A program made the position numbers and the translations under genes. Below are positions 1-9,962 of a stretch of 28,937 nt of DNA, in pieces. The stretch covers positions 1-28,937 of the forward strand of contig JAUCBJ010005646.1 in assembly GCA_032718475.1 (NCBI GenBank), read 5' to 3'. Position 1 is the stretch's first letter, and each line of letters starts with the position of its first letter. The notes under the pieces are model-generated. The model was not told the DNA's origin. It saw nothing but the letters and a program-made list of their open reading frames with translations, and did not search any database. The DNA comes from Nemertoderma westbladi (lineage: Eukaryota; Xenacoelomorpha; Nemertodermatida; Nemertodermatidae).

Positions 1-1676
1 GCCCAGCACGTCACAGGTTTAACTTGTAATGGTTTACTCACCTGTTTAATGGTCATAAACGCAGGTTCCTCTCTTCCTACAAGTAGACTACGACTTACTG
101 TAGGTGGACTAGTTATGTTACCTGCTAAAATTGGCGATGAAGTCGCCCTAGGTTGCGGTAATTCCGTCACAACAAACCTGTTCCCTTGCGTCGAACGCAC
201 AGGCGTTATTTCCTTAGGTTTCGTAACGAAGACCGGTTTTATCGGAGTCGTGGGTTTGAGCATAGGAATAACTTGGGGAAAACGTTTACAGTAATCCTCG
301 ACGAACTCCTCTCCTCGATCTATCGCTCCCACACTTCCTTCCTCGATCCGCTTCTGGATTCCGCGATATCGAGTCTCCATGCGATCCAGGGCAGACAAGT
401 CGTGTCCAGTTCGCGATCTCATAGATCTATCTCTCGCGTCGAGTTCGAGGTCCGCTTGCGCGTTCGCTGTCTCGCGCGATCTACGATTCAATTCGAACTG
501 TAGTTGCATCTCCCTTTCGCGTCGATCTGCGTCCTGTTGTTGTGCCGCTAATTCCGCTTCCTGTATAGCTAATCGAGCGTTTATTTGCCGCGCCTCCAAC
601 TTGGCACGAACGTCGGATGCTGCTTTCTGCCGTGCTAACTCGTCGGCTGCCGCTTCTCGCGCTAAGTCCTCCTCCAGTCTGCGCATTTCTGATGCTTCGA
701 ATTCAGCTTGCGCCTTGAGTTGTGCAATTCTTGCCTCGTCTTCTCTACGTTGTTTCTCTCCTTCGATGGCGATCTGTGCCATCTGGTGTCGCGCTTCTTC
801 CTCGGCGACTTGTTGTCGGCGTGCAACCTCCTGTTGTTGTCGAGTAATTCCAGACGCTGTTCTACTAACGTCGCCAACGTTGCCAACGTCGCTCCGTACG
901 CTAACGAACGATCTATCCAGTGGTGGATGTTGGTAGGCTCGCGAGCCTTCCGTAGTGAGAACTTCCGTCGTCCCTCGCGGTTCGACTTCCGGTTCGTCGA
1001 TCGGTACGCCGCATCTACGAAGAAAATTGGTCAGCGTTTCCAACCTTCCGTCCAGGCAGTAGAGTTCTTCTTCCTCTTCGGGTTGTAACAACGCGTCCGA
1101 AACTGACTCACCTAGCAGTTGGTCGAACTGCTCCTGTTGAGCCAATCTTATCACCGACTTAAACTGGATAAGGCTTTCTCTCGCACTTACCAATTTATCT
1201 ACTATCTTTACCTGAGTAAAGTTGTCGCCACGCAACTCTGCAAGTTCGTGCAAACCTTTAAGTTTATCTACGGAGGCATGTACCCTACTTTCTATCCTTA
1301 CCTGTAAGGTGTAGAACTCGTATCTCGACATCGGGGCGGTTAACTCGCGTAAAACGCGAAAACCTTCTCCGAGGTTCCGAGTAATCTGGGCCATGTGTCC
1401 TCCTATACTTCTAATAACGTTCTCCTGGCTTCCAGTCGAACTTACCATGTCCGGTTCCCGCGATCTAGTCTGCGGGACGGTAAGGAAATCTTCGATTCTG
1501 CCGTCGCCACGCGTTGCGGCTTCCGGTATTTCCGTTCGGGGTACCGGCGACGCAAGCGGTGTGACATCGGTGGAATCTCGGGTTCTCCTTCTCGGTTCGT
1601 CTACTGTCGATCTGTCCGGGTCGCACGAGTCATAGTCGGTAGGTGGGTATCTCGTCGAATGGGGTGTGTCACTCAT
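1..1676 (-). CDS. gag: Gag of BEL/Pao-type retroelement A, partial (runs off the left edge)
   Basis: The frame opens at the ATG whose complement is at 1674-1676 (MSDTPHST...) and stays open for 558 codons to base 1. I read it codon by codon and saw no stop or frameshift. It aligns along its whole visible length with the decayed gag of element B (9963-11560), which supports the start: the ATG and about 100 bp upstream are the same in both. Residues about 272-420 are rich in Arg, Glu, Gln and Ala with heptad-like spacing (for example QMAQIAIEGEKQRREDEAR), a probable long coiled coil. The C-terminal visible part is Pro/Thr/Val-rich. The role as Gag is inferred from position upstream of DUF1759 and the zinc knuckle in copy B. 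It contains one copy of the 20-bp palindromic word at 932-951, read here as E-G-S-R-A-Y. Its pol lies outside the window. Intactness suggests a younger copy than B. Confidence 0.85.
   Translation of the reverse strand, partial: MSDTPHSTRYPPTDYDSCDPDRSTVDEPRRRTRDSTDVTPLASPVPRTEIPEAATRGDGRIEDFLTVPQTRSREPDMVSSTGSQENVIRSIGGHMAQITRNLGEGFRVLRELTAPMSRYEFYTLQVRIESRVHASVDKLKGLHELAELRGDNFTQVKIVDKLVSARESLIQFKSVIRLAQQEQFDQLLGESVSDALLQPEEEEELYCLDGRLETLTNFLRRCGVPIDEPEVEPRGTTEVLTTEGSRAYQHPPLDRSFVSVRSDVGNVGDVSRTASGITRQQQEVARRQQVAEEEARHQMAQIAIEGEKQRREDEARIAQLKAQAEFEASEMRRLEEDLAREAAADELARQKAASDVRAKLEARQINARLAIQEAELAAQQQDADRREREMQLQFELNRRSRETANAQADLELDARDRSMRSRTGHDLSALDRMETRYRGIQKRIEEGSVGAIDRGEEFVEDYCKRFPQVIPMLKPTTPIKPVFVTKPKEITPVRSTQGNRFVVTELPQPRATSSPILAGNITSPPTVSRSLLVGREEPAFMTIKQVSKPLQVKPVTCW
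932..951 (-). repeat. Palindromic 20-mer word, copy 1 (in gag of A)
   Basis: On the element sense strand it reads GGAAGGCTCGCGAGCCTACC. The inner 14 bases are a perfect palindrome. It is read in the E-G-S-R-A-Y frame. Copy 2 in element B is at the homologous gag position. Confidence 0.85.
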
Positions 1677-2634
1677 GTCTTATTATATACGTCAAGTACG
1701 GGTAATAAAATGTCAAAGTGTCTGAATGTTGAAGTGTCAAACTTACCTTGGTATATATAGTATATATATACCCTAACCGGTACAAATAAATCAACAAGTC
1801 AGAATGTCGAAATGTCAAAATGTCGAAATGTACAAATGTCAAACTTACCTTGATATATATATATATCATATATATACCCTAACCGGTACAAATAAACTAA
1901 CAAGGTATATAATAAAATAAGTAGTAATCTAGCCTACCGGCTAAATTTGTACGAATAAGTGAGATAACGGTATACGTTAACAAAATGTAGATCAACAAGT
2001 ATAAACAATAGGCCAAACAGCAACGTCTAACGGGAAAATAAGTACCAACAACACTACTAATAGACAGTGAAACCCACAAATTTTGAGTACTACTGTGCTT
2101 TCTTAAGTTTGAACGACGCGAGTCGTAAAACTTACGTTCCTTTGATCTTCCAGTCGTACAAATTCCCAAATACAAACCGGACGTGGGTCTTTCCGTTTTT
2201 CGGCGGCGCGGACGAATTTATTGTCTCCCAAACTTTGCGAAAAGCGGTCTAATCCTCGAAGCGGTCCAGAAATGAGTCCTTGAGTCCTGAAAAGGTCGAA
2301 GGTGAGAGTTTTACTTCTACGCTTACGAAAAATCTTCCTAGGTACCGATACAAATTGGTCTTTAAACCCTATGTACCTTTTCAAGTACCGAAAAGTAACA
2401 CCGCACACACACGGCGTAAAACAAAGTGCTACAAACTAACTGTTAGCTAGTCAAATATTAAATACGAAAGTACTAGCTACCCTAAAAGCCTACTGAAGCA
2501 GGGGACGTTCTAAATTACTAAATTTACTAACCTTAATTTTTAAATATCTCCTACTTTCAATAGCTAACAATTCTAAACTATACTATACGCTACGGCGGAA
2601 ATACTATATACTAATTTATATAAATACTTCCTAC
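1677..2634 (-). other. 5' leader of element A between LTR and gag
   Basis: This stretch matches the leader of element B (8892-9962) in inverted orientation, with several indels. It is AT-rich. Next to gag it holds two tandem units with (TA)n palindromes (see 1711-1896). I could not find a convincing tRNA-complementary primer binding site beginning with TGG directly after the proposed LTR end, so the primer is unknown. No credible ORF is present; the frames seen here are AT-rich chance frames. Confidence 0.65.
1711..1896 (-). repeat. Two tandem leader units with TA palindromes, 8-bp repeats and splice-donor consensus (A)
   Basis: Two units of about 106 bp each contain, in sense order, TTTGTACCGGTTAGGG, a (TA)n palindrome, AAGGTAAGT and a run of 8-bp GACATTTC-like repeats. 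The donor-like AAGGTAAGT occurs at 1843-1851 and 1741-1749 on the minus strand. The same two-unit arrangement stands at 9731-9946 in element B. Confidence 0.8.
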
Positions 2635-4387
2635 TGTAAGGGTCCAGTAGTATACCGCTTACCAGATCCTAGTAACGATGTATCTTACTATGAGACTCTA
2701 GTAATGTATACGGGCTCGTACAGTATCTGACAACAAATCCCAGTCCAGGATATCTAAACAAACAGATACAGTACACAAACGACTACTGGCGAGGAACAGA
2801 GCCTTGTATCTATTCTATGTACGTGAGCGGGTCTAATGCCTACGTACTAGACAGAAGGATACCTGTCCTCTAACCGGTGAGGCAGATGTACAGTTACGGT
2901 AACAGACCAAACTCACGGGAAAACAATCCCCGCGCAGCGAATCCTAACTATCACTGACAGTCCTAAATACAGTAACTTGCCGCGGTGTGATTTATATGGT
3001 TTATATACGAGCTAGTGGGTTAACAGACCTAGCGTAACAACACTGACAGTCCTAAATCAGTCGAAAAGGGGTCGTACCTAAATGTAACAATAACTGATCC
3101 CCCTGTACGAAATCAGTCTAAAGGGTCAAGCCTAAATGTAACAATACCGTTGTCCAGACAAACAACAGTTTAATAACGAAAGTGAAATACTCCTTATTTT
3201 GCCGCAACTAAATCAGATCCTAATTTTACAAATACAGACAATTTCCACCTAAAGTAATGTATAGTACGCTATAGCTAGTAGAACTTTAAGGGCGATATGT
3301 TTTAGGGCGTGTGTGTGTGGGTGTGTTACAAATAAAACAATTTCGTGTAATTCCTTTTACTAGGTTTTAGTGATTTTCTGACTAAATGATACCGTGCGCT
3401 AGCTACTAAAATAAACTAGTCGCGTTTGTAGAACTTTATACTCACGAATGACGTCAAAGCTCTCTCCTTCCTATCCACAACCCAATGGGCAACCACAGTG
3501 TTAGTAACTACACCCGTGATCGGCACTAATACCAGATTCTGGTTGTAAGATAAGAATAGGGGTTAATCGCTACCGTACGTTAGCTGATCTGGTATACTAA
3601 TTTAATTCTAGAACTTTGTTGCTGCGGTAGTTAGCAGCAATACCTATCAGTACGTGGCAAGGCGCGGTAGGATATTAATAAACCTCCCTAGGCCAAGCAG
3701 TGTGCCGGTAGCAGAAATACTCCTTGCCTGATCAAATAGCTAACTCCAGACAGGGGGGGGGGGGGTACTAATGTACGTTCTACAAAGCGAACCGGTACCA
3801 AACAGTCAGTGCTACGAATCACTAAATTATGGAACATATGCTGTCCGTACCTAATATGTACTCGCGTACTGACGAATGGCAATAGTTCGCACCTGTAGGA
3901 AGTACAGGTTAACCCAGGGGTTCGTAGGACTGACAAAGGGGGGGGGGGGTGTCTGGATATAATTATTTGATCCTAAATTTGCGGCGTCCAGTACGGTGTC
4001 ACGCTTACCCTGATCTATAGGTCTTACGGCGGGCAAGGGCGTCGAACAAAGTCTTACCTTCTCACAAAGCGGGCGCTGCATAGCAAGTGGAGTATTTCGA
4101 AGGGGCAAAGGGGGTGCGCGGTCAATCCAATGTGGGCGCTAGCGTGTTGTGGACATCCCTTCCCTGCGTTGCTTACGGCCTAACGATCTAGGCTGCCATC
4201 TCCCTGGTGTTCGGCTGTCCCGAAGTCGGACCAAAAGAAAACATGTCAGGAAATTGCAGTATATTTACAGTTTTACAAAAGGATTTATCAAATAAAGTTT
4301 CAACAAGAAACCGAATTAACTAATTTTACAAGAATAAACTATAATAATATCAGGTATTGACGTGATAAGGTGGAGGTGATAACCGAA

Positions 4388-4615
4388 GGCAAACCGGCCT
4401 TTTATACTAGAAATTGCACATGGAAACTAAACAGAATTTTCCACAGCTTCACCATTGAGCAATGAAGTGCTTCGTGCTCTATGATTGGCCCAGCTCATCG
4501 TTCAACGCAGTCCGGCCCTTACACTAATCTGGGACATGGAATCCTAACAGAATTTTCCACTGCCTCACATTTGAGCAACAAGATAATTTATGCCCTATGA
4601 TTGGTCTGGCTCATC
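4388..4615 (-). promoter_or_regulatory. Duplicated LTR promoter of element A: CCAAT boxes plus TATA box
   Basis: Two tandem units (4615-4500 and 4499-4388, period 116 bp) each carry CCAATCAT (complement at 4597-4606 and 4481-4490) and end in a TATA position before GGCCGG. The downstream unit has a good TATA box, TATAAAAG (4406-4399). The upstream unit has a degenerate TGTAAG. Element B has a single unit. Transcription start is expected about 25-30 bp below the TATA box, near 4370. Confidence 0.65.
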
Positions 4616-4690
4616 ATTCGCTACGCTGTACGCTTCTCATTGGCCTACCAATTAGCACCACACGAAAATAAATGGCCCCAAAATACAAAT

Positions 4691-4770
4691 TTCCCGACTG
4701 GGATTCGAACTCGTAACCTACGTAATGTAACCAACGCCTTAACCATCTGACCACTACGCCACGAGAGTAC
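4691..4770 (-). other. tRNA-like sequence inside the LTR of A (Pol III A and B boxes)
   Basis: The A-box match TGGCGTAGTGG is at 4761-4751 and the B-box match GAGTTCGAATCC at 4712-4701. The T-arm and anticodon arm do not fold well, so this is a tRNA-derived or SINE-like fragment, not a working tRNA gene. The same block occurs in the 3' LTR of B at 23119-23200. Confidence 0.6.
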
Positions 4771-4904
4771 CTAAGGGTTTTATGTGTACAAATATGAATA
4801 GGCATATTACATTACTGTAACTTAATCAAAATACGTCGGATTTTCAAAAGTTTTTACGTTAAAGTTAAACTACAAATGCTACCTTATAGTGAAATAATTC
4901 ATCA

Positions 4905-5082
4905 CTAAGCCTTTGGGACGGACGGTGGAGTGGCTCGTGCTGGTTGTTGTAGTCGTTGTGCAGCTACGACGTTGGCGATAGGCACATCGGCGAAAGTACA
5001 CCAGCGCTGAGGATCTCGCACTGTCCGGGGGCAGAGAGGGGTAGGCCGCGACGCCCGCTCGCCTAAATATAAACTCATTATA
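4905..5082. other. Junction spacer between inverted element A and element E0
   Basis: This is a GC-rich stretch unlike the LTRs. It lies outside the TG end of the A LTR and before the readable part of the E0 3' ORF. It may be a continuation of E0 into which A inserted, but I cannot recognise coding content. Confidence 0.4.
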
Positions 5083-6631
5083 ATATGGATAAACTTATAT
5101 AGCAGATATGATGAGTTGATAGAAGATGAGCTTGGTATCAGGGAGCGATATACTCTACCTTTACAAGCGTTTGTTGATAGCTTGATACGCGGCGACGTTG
5201 GTCCAACTACTACGGAGGGCGATGGTCGTTATATCTAACTGCCAATGTCCCGGGAGCAACTTGAGCGTGGGTTGGACTGTAGAAAATTCACCGCTCGCTA
5301 TACGCATCGTAATGGTACGTATATGGACTTCTTAACTACTGGTCATCCTATCGACCTACACGATACGAACGATATAGACCCCAAAAGGGAAATGGTTTTA
5401 TTTAAATATCATACCCAGCGGAAGCGGAACGATAAAATGAGACTCGAACACGAAAATTCTATTCGAAACCGACTCGAAAGTGAAGATGTTGAAGAGCCGG
5501 ATAAACGCAGCGACTTCACCAAAATATCTGGAATTCTTGAGAGAAGCCTATCTTGATATTACCAGTCAACAGAATCTAGAAACTCGATATCCTCAAGGTA
5601 TACATCATGACCGCATGGTAGAACTCAAACAGATCTATTCCACTATGATGTATCTTACCGTCGATCGACCGCTACCTGTTGTACCGGATAGCTTCGAATG
5701 GATGGAGGAATATTGTAAGCTGGAGAAAGATCACTCGCGTTTCCCCTATAAGACGTGCATCTTTGGTATTATTGAGATGAATGCCCTAGACCCAACCAAC
5801 AAACGGAAAGATATAAACATCCGCGGAGACGTTGCGCTAAACACAGTTTTACTCGCTATACTTACGGGAGTTTCGAGCGAAACTTGTTCGATGTATCACC
5901 TACGCTCGCTCGGTTCAAACGATCCTTAAATAAACCTATGATCAGAGTTCCGGAATACTCGATCAGACCTCCTCATTCCCTAGTGAGACCTCAAGCTCTT
6001 GATCTTAATAGTATGACGGATCCTCCTGAACTGTATTCATTGTTTAAAGATCTAGTGTTACCCGAGCAATTAGTCGGTGGCACTCCGGTTGTGGGCTCCC
6101 TAATTATCCGCCCATCTTACCTGGCCGGATTGGGGCACGGACACCTGATATCGCCATTCAACCGTATAATCGTAATCGTCCCCGTTTAACACGATACAAC
6201 CGTCATCAAGGTGGAGGAGAGCGTTGACGAAACGAGTTAAACGCTATTCTACAAAGATCAGAAAAGAAACCTACGTTTGTTCAGATAAACTTAAATTATA
6301 ACGGCAAGTCCAAGCGGTAAACGGATTGGCTTTATCCCAGTTCGATTGGGAAATCCCGAATCTCTAAGATGATATTGAGCTTGGATGACCCTATTCTCGG
6401 CGAGAGTTTGGACGAACGTATCCAACGATGAGCGGAGGAAAATCAGCTCGAGGAGAAGCATATCGAAACGGCGGATACCCCGACCATAATCCTACACCTT
6501 ATGATGCAATCACATTGCACCCTTCACCCAGGAGTTATGGCCCTCCTAGTAAAGTGGCTCCCCCCAAAGAGAAAAGGACTCTTGCTAGCTTTAAAAAACT
6601 GCGTAAACGCCGTCCACGCAAGACAGACTAA
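5083..6631 (+). pseudogene. Broken 3' ORF of element E0, related to ORF3 of element B
   Basis: The frame is readable from about 5083. It is broken by a TAA at 5236-5238, a frameshift near 5500-5515, another near 5880, and further breaks between 6190 and 6428. Residues at about 5600-5720 (IYSTMMYLTVDRPLPVVPDSF) resemble the N-terminal third of B's ORF3 (LYHTLQYLTASEPLPAARDEF): the Y, YLT, PLP, D and F positions agree. The E0 protein ends in a strongly basic tail (KKLRKRRPRKTD) and I see no zinc knuckles in it, unlike B. A polypurine tract and an LTR start follow about 70 bp after the stop, the same layout as ORF3 in B. The family is not recognised. Function is unknown; nucleic-acid binding or nuclear targeting is possible from the basic tail. 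Confidence 0.6.
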
Positions 6632-6701
6632 CTGTTTAGAGTATTTTTATATTTTAGAAACTGTGATTTTTTATATTTTATAGAATTAAATCCCATTTTC
6701 T

Positions 6702-6709
6702 GGGAGCGG
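6702..6709 (+). promoter_or_regulatory. Polypurine tract of element E0
   Basis: GGGAGCGG lies directly before TG at 6710. The same arrangement, AAGGAGCGG then TG, stands before the 3' LTR of B at 22982-22991. This is the expected plus-strand primer site and it defines the LTR start. Confidence 0.65.
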
Positions 6710-7919
6710 TGTAAAAGCTTTTGCGGGATATAACTGGCCCTTTTGCTTCGCAATCCAGTTTCCCTTAATGCGCTCAAATACTCTAAAGAAAAACTCCCTA
6801 ACTCAAAGGATGAAAGCTACCGGCTGATTGGCTGATTTGCCTAGCGACGGCCTCTTTGTTGGGTTCGATCAACCAACCAGAGCAAGGTCAACCAAGCAGA
6901 GCGATTCAGCCTTATGTTGGCTAAATCAATGTAATTGGCTGCAAAGGCTAGGGTGGTTTGGCATTTTAGACGATTTGGAACCTGTGGAATATGGAACTCT
7001 GCCAATGAGAGCTTTTCCTTTCTGTGTTGAAATCTACCTGCAGCAGCTCACAGGGTTCAGTGTGTTGGTTTTCCTGATGCCATGAACATCGGCCATGGAA
7101 TTATTCTGAATTATTCCAACATTAGAACGTCTTTAATTATAAGATCACATAACTGTTACCGGTACTACGGTACATGACCAGCACTGGACAGCGTGAGGAC
7201 CGGTACGGTACCTGCTGCTGTATTGCACATTATTTACTGCTATTTGCTGTTTGTTATTAAATGTATCATTCGTTTGCATATTGTTATTTGGAGAATAACT
7301 ATAAACGATCAGAAACCCCGATCTTCTTGATACACTAAGGTTAGAGAGACCGGCTACATATAGCAATTGCGGCTTATATTATCGTGGTTTGTAGTGTGTA
7401 GTGAATTGAATGCTATTTTATAGGCCCTACAAATGCCGGTTGCTATTCTCTTTATATATGATTAAAATCAGTGACTATCGGCAATTCAGTGTGCAGCGGT
7501 GTGCAATAGTCTGTATGTGCTTGTCCGCGTAACAAAGCATCTCCTAAAGAATGCGTCTTATGTGTAACTTATAATCCATTCGTTGTGTTTAGTGTAAGCC
7601 ATAGCTCTGTTTATATAGATAGAGCGCCACATCCTAAAGGAACTGCTAATATTTCCCGAAAGTGAATAATATTTGTCAGAGATTATATATTAACGATCAA
7701 TCGAATAGTACGGTAGGCCTGCACCGCAATCAAATTAAAGCATCCGAATCCAGTCTCCCGGGTATATCCAGCGGGTGAATGGTCGCGCATAGACTGGCTT
7801 CGGCTAATGTTGGATTTATTTGTGTCAAATACTTGTCATAGGCTAAAGTCGATTTATAACCTAGAAGACATATAGATTTGGCGGGTTAAACTGCCAAAGG
7901 TCTTAAAAGCGCGAACAGC
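6710..7919 (+). repeat. First part of an E0-family LTR (U3 and more)
   Basis: It begins TGTAAAAGC directly after the E0 polypurine tract and ends where B-type LTR sequence begins at 7920. I see no similarity to the first 1.1 kb of the B or A LTR. The open frame at 6828-7085 has no recognisable content. Several AT-rich TATA-like words occur (for example near 7374 and 7455), but I cannot choose a promoter. Confidence 0.55.
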
Positions 7920-8891
7920 TAGGTATTGCTGCTAACCACCGTGGCAACAAAATTCTAGAATCAAATTTGTATACCAGATCAGCTAACGTACGGTAGCAAT
8001 TAACCCCTATTTCTTATCTTACAACCAGAATCTGGTATTTGTGCCGATTACGGGTGTAGTTACTAACACCGTAATTGCCCGGTTGAGTTGTGGATAGGAA
8101 GGAGAGAGCTTTGACGTCATTTTGTAAGTATAAAGTTCTACAGAGCGCGACTAGCTTATTTTCGTAGCTAGCGCACGGTATTGTTTCAGTTAGTAAATCA
8201 CTAAAACCTAGTACAATGGAGTACACCAAAATTGTTTTATTTGTAACACACCCACACACACACGCCCTAAAACATATGTACCCTTAGAGTTCTACTAGTT
8301 ATAGCTTACTTTAGATTACTTTCAGGCAGAATCTATTTTGTAATTTACTATTCGTAGTTTGTAAATTTAGGATCTGATATTTAGTTACGGCAAGAAGGAG
8401 TATTTACTTATTAGACTGTGTTTTCTAGCTCACAGTATTGTTACATTAGGCACGACCCCCTTTAGACTGATTAAGTACTGGTCAGTATTGTTATGCTAGT
8501 CTGTTAATCCACTAGCTCGTATATAAACCATATAAATCACACCGCGGCAAGTTACGGTATTTAGGTCCGTTAGCGATAGTTAGGATTTACTGCGCGGGGA
8601 TTGTTTTCCCGTGAGTTTGGTCTGTCACCGTAACTGTACATCTGCCTCACCGGTTAGAGGACAGGCATCCTTTTGTCTAGTTCGTAGGCATTAGACTCGC
8701 TCACGTACATAGAATAGACACTAGGCTCTGTTCCTCGCCAGTAGTTGTTCGCGTATTTGTATCTGTTTGTTTAGATATCCTGGACTGGGATTTGTTGTCA
8801 GATACTGTACGAGCCCGTATACATTACTGGATCTTACAGTAAGATACATCGTTACTAGGATCTGGTAAGCGGTATACTACTGGACTTTAGA
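7920..8891 (+). repeat. Second part of the 5' LTR of element B
   Basis: It is collinear and highly similar to 24106-25113 of the 3' LTR and to the complement of 3630-2635 in A. Similarity starts at TAGGTATTGCTGCTAACC and stops just after CTACTGGACTTT. The first 1.1 kb expected of a B-type LTR (with promoter and tRNA-like block) is missing and replaced by E0-family sequence. Confidence 0.8.
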
Positions 8892-9962
8892 GTAGGGAAT
8901 ATTCTAAAGCTTAATATTGGTAGATTTGTAGGCTTTAGGATAGTTCTTACCATAAAGGATCTCAAAGTAGGGAATATTTTATTAAATATTCTAAATATAG
9001 TTTAAATAGTATTTGTACTCTCTGAAAAGTGCATGCAATTTTCAGTAGGGAATATATATAACTATATATATATTATTAGCTATTGTAAAAGTAGGAGATA
9101 TTTACAATTTAAAATTAGTAAAGTTAGTAATTTGTAGAACGTCCCCTGCCAGTAGTCTTTTAGGGTAGCTAGTAGTTTCGTATTTAATATTTGACTAGCT
9201 AATAGTTAGTTTATAGCAATTTGTTTTACGCCGTGTGTGTGCGGTGTTACTTTTCGGTACTTGAAAAGGTACATAGGGTTTAAAGACCAAGTTGTATCGG
9301 TACCTAGGAAGATTTTCGTAGAGTAGAACTAAAACTCTCACCTTCGAATTTTCAGGACTCAAGGACTCATTTCTGGACCGCTTCGAGGGATTAGACCGCT
9401 TTTCGCAAAGTTTGGGAGACACAAAATTCGAAAAACGGAATGACCCACGTCCGGTTTTTTATTTGGGAATTTGCACGACTGGAAGATCAAAGGAGCGTAA
9501 GTTTTACGACTCGTGTCGTTCAAACTTAAGAGCACAGTAGTACTCAAAATTTGTGGGTTTCACTGTCTAATTAGTAGTGTTGTTGGTACTTATTTTCCCA
9601 TTATACGTTGCTGTTTTGCCTATTATTTGTACTTGTTGATCTACATTTTGGTAACGTATACCGTTATCTCACTTATTCGTACAAATTTAGCCGGTAGGCT
9701 AGATTATTACATATTTTATTATATACTTTAATTTTATTTGTACCGGTTAGGGTATATATATATGGTATATATATATACCAAGGTAAGTTTGACATTTCGA
9801 CATTTTGACATTTTGACATTTCGACATTCTGACTTTGTTAATTTTATTTGTACTGGTTAGGGTATATATATATAGTATATATATATACCAAGGTAAGTTT
9901 GACATTTCGACATTCTGATATTTTGACATTTTATTACCCGTACTTGACGTATATAATAAGAC
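8892..9962 (+). other. 5' leader of element B
   Basis: AT-rich non-coding leader that matches the leader of A. The word AGTAGGGAATAT occurs three times near its start (8891-8903, 8976-8988, 9044-9055). A GT-rich block lies near 9230, and two tandem donor-bearing units lie just before the gag ATG. No convincing canonical primer binding site was found. The short frames at 9195-9547 (minus) and 9513-9731 show no family features. Confidence 0.6.
9731..9946 (+). repeat. Two tandem leader units with TA palindromes, 8-bp repeats and splice-donor consensus (B)
   Basis: Two units of about 110 bp each contain TTTGTAC(C/T)GGTTAGGG, a (TA)n palindrome, AAGGTAAGT (9780-9788 and 9890-9898) and tandem 8-bp GACATTTC-type repeats. 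Both donor matches lie upstream of the gag ATG at 9963 and both are conserved in A. Confidence 0.85.

Larger units (their letters stand above)
2635..4904 (-). repeat. 5' LTR of element A (about 2.27 kb)
   Basis: The LTR starts with TGATG at 4904 on the minus strand, exactly where similarity to the 3' LTR of B (22991 onward) begins. It is followed to about 2635, where it ends in CA; the 3' boundary is uncertain by a few bases. In sense order it contains a tRNA-like block, two tandem promoter units with CCAAT boxes, a TATA box at 4406-4399, then about 1.75 kb of transcribed LTR. This includes a CA-repeat-like conserved stretch near 3300-3335 and two long G runs (13 G at 3753-3765, 12 G at 3938-3949) which are shorter or absent in B. 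The sequence just outside the 5' end (4905-4909, ctaag) is the candidate target-site duplication, but the other end is beyond the window. Confidence 0.8.

Noticed and set aside
1711-1896. CRISPR-like array in the leader repeats
   Set aside because: Only two units, no spacers of regular size, and the context is an animal retrotransposon.
4614-4805. A 63-codon minus-strand protein (RGVVVRWLRRWLH...)
   Set aside because: It is a translation through the tRNA-like block and LTR promoter region; no coding evidence.
6828-7085. An 85-codon ORF in the E0 LTR
   Set aside because: It lies within U3 of an LTR and has no family features.
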